Below, one piece after another: positions 61,384-64,000 of a DNA stretch of 64,000 bases. The position numbers were made by a program, and so were the translations under genes. Numbering within the stretch: the stretch's first letter is position 1; every line of letters starts with the position of its first letter. The stretch is from Parasedimentitalea huanghaiensis (GTDB lineage: Bacteria; Pseudomonadota; Alphaproteobacteria; Rhodobacterales; Rhodobacteraceae): positions 496,001 through 560,000 of the forward strand of contig NZ_WQLV01000002.1 in the NCBI RefSeq assembly GCF_009753675.1. The letters run 5' to 3'. The notes beneath the pieces are model-generated. The model saw only the letters and a list, made by a program, of their open reading frames with translations, was not told the DNA's origin and ran no database searches.

Positions 61384-61782
61384 ATGGTTATACGTGCAGT
61401 TATTCCCTCTAAGCTTCGTACAGCAACTGAACAGCTCAAATTCTCGCCCGCAATTGTTTCCGGCAATCACGTTTTTCTCACCGGCTCCACCGGGGGGGAT
61501 ATGAATGGGAAGATGCCAGCGGACGCCGAAGCACAGTTCAGGAATGCCTTTGACAAAATTGAACTCATTTTGCGAGAGGAAGGTTTGACCTTTCAATCGG
61601 TCGTCGAAATGACAACGTATCACATCGGCCTACGATCGCACTTTGATCTATTCGACAAGATTCGACAGGAATGTTTTGACGCCCCCTACCCAGCCTGGAC
61701 CGCCGTAGAAGTCGCCGGCTTACGTCGCGAAGGTGCAGTTATTGAAATACGCATAATTGCGAGCACTGAAGCCAACCTCTAA
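61384..61782 (+). CDS. RidA/YjgF family protein
   Basis: 132 residues. RidA-family proteins hydrolyse reactive enamine/imine intermediates. Seen: LKFSPAIVSGNHVFLTGSTG, DAEAQFRNAFDKIELILREE and PYPAWTAVEVAGLRREGAVI with the Arg at the active site. The family typically has EIRIIA at the end, present here. Start ATG at 61384. A RidA paralogue with other substrate is possible, since the C-terminal Glu region differs little. Confidence 0.85.
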   Translation: MVIRAVIPSKLRTATEQLKFSPAIVSGNHVFLTGSTGGDMNGKMPADAEAQFRNAFDKIELILREEGLTFQSVVEMTTYHIGLRSHFDLFDKIRQECFDAPYPAWTAVEVAGLRREGAVIEIRIIASTEANL

Positions 61783-61871
61783 CCCTTTTCTGTGTACGGC
61801 AAGATCGACTCGGACGGGGCATGAATGGGTTCCAGCAATTCTCTCACCCTAGCTCGATTCAGTAGCGCAAC

Positions 61872-63110
61872 CTACGGTGTAAGCGCGGATTTCATGCTGG
61901 CTTCGGGGAAACAGGTGGCGGCGCGGCCTGTTCCTTCTTGCCAGCGGCCAATGGACCGACGGGTTTTAAAGCCCGGTAAGCCGTCAGCCCCACCAACATC
62001 GTGTCCCTGCCCTTCAAGTGCGCGCTGCATGACGGCCACATCCGAGCGGTACAACCCACCGACAGCCCCCCAGCGGGCCGAGAAATCACCGACGCCGTAT
62101 TGGATGCGGTCCCCAACGTGGCCCACAAACAAAGCATACAGATCGCTTTTGTTATACTCTTTCAGAACATAGAAATTTGGCGTGACGATAAAGGCTGGAC
62201 CGCTGCGTCCCGCTGGCATCAAAAGGTATCCCTCACCCTTCAACTCATGCTTGGGAAACGGTCGCCCTGACACACGTGTGATCCCCATCTTCTCCCATTT
62301 GGCAATGGACTGCCCCTGATCCGGGCCTTCCAGCGTACAAGACACCGAGGACGGTACGGTGACCTCAAACCCCCAATCGCGGCCACTGACCCAGCCGTGG
62401 CGGTCAAGGTAGGTTCCGATTGACGCAATTGTATCAGCTTCGGATCCCCAGATATCAGCGCGACCATCGCCATCGCCATCCGCGGCATATTCCAAGAAAT
62501 TTGTCGGCATAAATTGCGGTTGTCCCAGTGCCCCAGCCCAGCTGCTTTTCATGGCGCTCTCGGGCGCATGACCCGCCTGCGCAATCATCAGCGCCGCCAC
62601 CAGTTCCTTGGTGAAATAGTCCGCTCGCGTGCTCATAAAGCCTTTGGTGCCCAGAACTTGAAAAACATCGTGCGGAATTGAGACTCGCCCATAGCCACTT
62701 TCACGTCCCCAAATCGCCAAAATGATCCGACCCGGCACACCTGTGTCCTGTTCAACCTTAGCCAACGCGGATGCGTGACGCTGCATCATCTGCCGTCCAA
62801 CCGAAGTCGCGCCGTCGATTGAGCCTCGGTTGAAGTATTTACCCGGTGAGCCAAACTCCGCCTGACGCTGGCGTTTTGGTGTCTGCGGTTGGGTCCCCGG
62901 GGGCACCAGATCCGGCAATTTCCAGTTTAACGTTACGCCTTTGAACGCATTATCGAACGTCCTGCGGGAAACACCCTTGGCCTTGGCTTGAGGCCAAACC
63001 GTCTGCTTCAGCCAGCCTTGGAATTGCCGTTCAACACTGGCGCGATCCTGCGCAAAAGCCGACCCAGAGAGAACAACCAGCGTGGCAAAAATGAAGATTG
63101 CGCGAAACAT
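61872..63110 (-). CDS. Lytic murein transglycosylase (MltB type) with peptidoglycan-binding domain
   Basis: 412 residues with signal peptide (FIFATLVVLSGSAFA). The catalytic Glu is in IILAIWGRESGYGRVSIPHD; GALGQPQFMPTNFLEYAADG is the family signature. The C-terminal 60 residues (VAVMQRALEGQGHDVGGADG and on) match a peptidoglycan-binding domain of type 1. It cleaves the glycan backbone in the periplasm. Start at 63110; convergent with ridA. Confidence 0.93.
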   Translation of the reverse strand: MFRAIFIFATLVVLSGSAFAQDRASVERQFQGWLKQTVWPQAKAKGVSRRTFDNAFKGVTLNWKLPDLVPPGTQPQTPKRQRQAEFGSPGKYFNRGSIDGATSVGRQMMQRHASALAKVEQDTGVPGRIILAIWGRESGYGRVSIPHDVFQVLGTKGFMSTRADYFTKELVAALMIAQAGHAPESAMKSSWAGALGQPQFMPTNFLEYAADGDGDGRADIWGSEADTIASIGTYLDRHGWVSGRDWGFEVTVPSSVSCTLEGPDQGQSIAKWEKMGITRVSGRPFPKHELKGEGYLLMPAGRSGPAFIVTPNFYVLKEYNKSDLYALFVGHVGDRIQYGVGDFSARWGAVGGLYRSDVAVMQRALEGQGHDVGGADGLPGFKTRRSIGRWQEGTGRAATCFPEASMKSALTP

Positions 63111-63305
63111 ATTAAATGGGCTCCTGATCGAACTGTCACCGGTATGTCCACTGTACGCTTATGTGTAACTGCAACACCAGTTCCGTTACTCAGGTATGAG
63201 CAGAACATAAATCATCGGTTGAAAAACACACATTCAATTCTCCCCCCCATTGCCCTGCCCCAAAGTTTACGCCACTGATCAACCAATCACTACGCGAGGC
63301 CGATG

Positions 63306-64000
63306 ATGAGCGCACAGGCAAAGGTCAATATCTGGGGCATTTTGGCTGCCCTTGGGGCGGGTGTCGCCTTTTCGATCATCGATACCATTTTCAAGTTTCT
63401 GTCCGGCGACTACCCGCTTTACGAAGTGGTATTGTTTCGATCGATCGTTGCGCTGGCAGTTTTACTGGCAGTGATCGTTCCATTGGAAGGTGGCTTTCAC
63501 CTGCTCCGCACCCATCAACCACGTCTGCATGTGTTGCGTTGCCTGGCGGTGCTATTTGCCAACCTGTGCTTTTTCACCGGTCTGGCGCTAATGCCGCTGG
63601 CGGAAGCCGTGGCCATTGCCTTTGCCACACCGTTGATTGTCACCACCCTGTCCGTCATCTTCCTGAAGGAACACGTTGGGCCGTGGCGCTGGGGGGCCGT
63701 AGCCGTTGGGTTCTTAGGTGTACTGGTGATTATCCGGCCCGGCAGTGACGCATTTCAGCCCATCGCAATACTGCCGTTTCTAGGGGCCTGTGGCTATGCC
63801 ACCCTGCATGTTCTGACCCGCCGCGCTGGGGGTTCTGAATCTGGTTCGACCCTGGCGTTCTATCCGATGTTGGGTTTTCTGGTTGTCAGCGCGCTTGTAG
63901 GGCTCACACTGGGCGATGGCCGGTTTTCTGACGGCAACAGCCCAGCGATTGATTTCATCCTGCGGGCTTGGGTCTGGCCCGCTCCACAAGATTGGCCTCT
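63306..64000 (+). CDS. DMT-superfamily (EamA) transporter, 3' end cut by window edge
   Basis: Frame begins ATG ATG at 63303/63306; the second ATG has GAGG at suitable spacing and is chosen. Visible part (about 231 residues) shows multiple hydrophobic segments and EamA-type stretches: AFSIIDTIFKFLSGDYPLYE, LALMPLAEAVAIAFATPLIV and VGFLGVLVIIRPGSDAFQPI. It resembles the DMT gene at 13032 in fold but not closely in sequence. Substrate unknown. Confidence 0.88.
   Translation, partial: MSAQAKVNIWGILAALGAGVAFSIIDTIFKFLSGDYPLYEVVLFRSIVALAVLLAVIVPLEGGFHLLRTHQPRLHVLRCLAVLFANLCFFTGLALMPLAEAVAIAFATPLIVTTLSVIFLKEHVGPWRWGAVAVGFLGVLVIIRPGSDAFQPIAILPFLGACGYATLHVLTRRAGGSESGSTLAFYPMLGFLVVSALVGLTLGDGRFSDGNSPAIDFILRAWVWPAPQDWP

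Noticed and set aside
1-64000. CRISPR arrays, transposases, integrases, prophage genes, rRNA genes
   Set aside because: Looked for by motif and repeat pattern; none found.

Overview
The window looks like chromosome of a marine alphaproteobacterium of the Rhodobacteraceae (Roseobacter group). The support is GC-rich coding sequence with Rhodobacteraceae-like proteins, a DUF2794 gene, an Irr-type iron box in front of an mbfA gene, and dense substrate-binding-protein transport (one TRAP system and two ABC systems). This placement is inferred from gene content; no 16S rRNA gene is present. I found no transposase, prophage or CRISPR array. One tRNA (Pro, TGG) is present. The genes at both window edges are cut (glcD on the left, a DMT-family transporter on the right).

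Layout. 1-3.4 kb: glycolate oxidase subunit GlcD (partial), a DUF599 membrane protein, a small secreted protein, then rlmH and rsfS (ribosome maturation and silencing). 3.9-12.8 kb: leucine biosynthesis, leuC-(unknown ORF)-leuD and further on leuB, with membrane proteins, an EEP-fold protein, an NAD(P)-binding epimerase-like protein and a LysR regulator between them. 13-18 kb: a DMT transporter, tRNA-Pro, and a TRAP operon (dctPQM) ending in an isocitrate-lyase-superfamily lyase. 18.5-25.3 kb: a complete ugpBAEC glycerol-3-phosphate/glycerophosphodiester ABC operon with phosphodiesterase, HAD phosphatase and DeoR regulator. 25.4-31 kb: an Imm26-like orphan gene and a polyamine-type ABC operon whose PotC permease has an unusual C-terminal tail. 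31.3-37 kb: Na/Pi cotransporter, DeoR regulator, phosphonate-monoester-hydrolase-like sulfatase-fold enzyme, and glycerate 2-kinase.

37-44.5 kb: a homoprotocatechuate (3,4-dihydroxyphenylacetate) meta-cleavage operon, hpaR // hpaF-E-D-[aromatic amino acid decarboxylase]-FAH family-hpaH-hpaI. The hydroxylase hpaBC is not in the window. The decarboxylase inside the operon suggests entry of tyrosine- or DOPA-derived amines into the pathway (inference). 44.6-54.8 kb: a MuiA-like protein, asd, a DUF3095 protein, carbonic anhydrase, an Hpt-like protein, leucyl aminopeptidase with an NlpC/P60 hydrolase, DUF2794, an ArsR regulator and a class II cytochrome c. 54.9-64 kb: a TetR regulator divergent from mbfA (iron export) with a perfect inverted repeat resembling an Irr box, an AEC transporter, S-formylglutathione hydrolase, SthA transhydrogenase, a YaiI/DUF188 protein plus a second DUF188 3'-terminal remnant, RidA, an MltB-type lytic transglycosylase and a second DMT transporter.

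Recurrent themes. All three transport operons start with the binding-protein gene followed by a GC-rich hairpin, which would favour excess binding protein over membrane subunits. Phosphorus scavenging (ugp operon, Na/Pi transporter, PMH-like enzyme) occupies about 18-36 kb. Candidate operators are visible in front of glcD, the LysR gene, the TRAP operon, the ugp operon and mbfA. All functional calls rest on reading motifs and recalled family knowledge; no searches were run.
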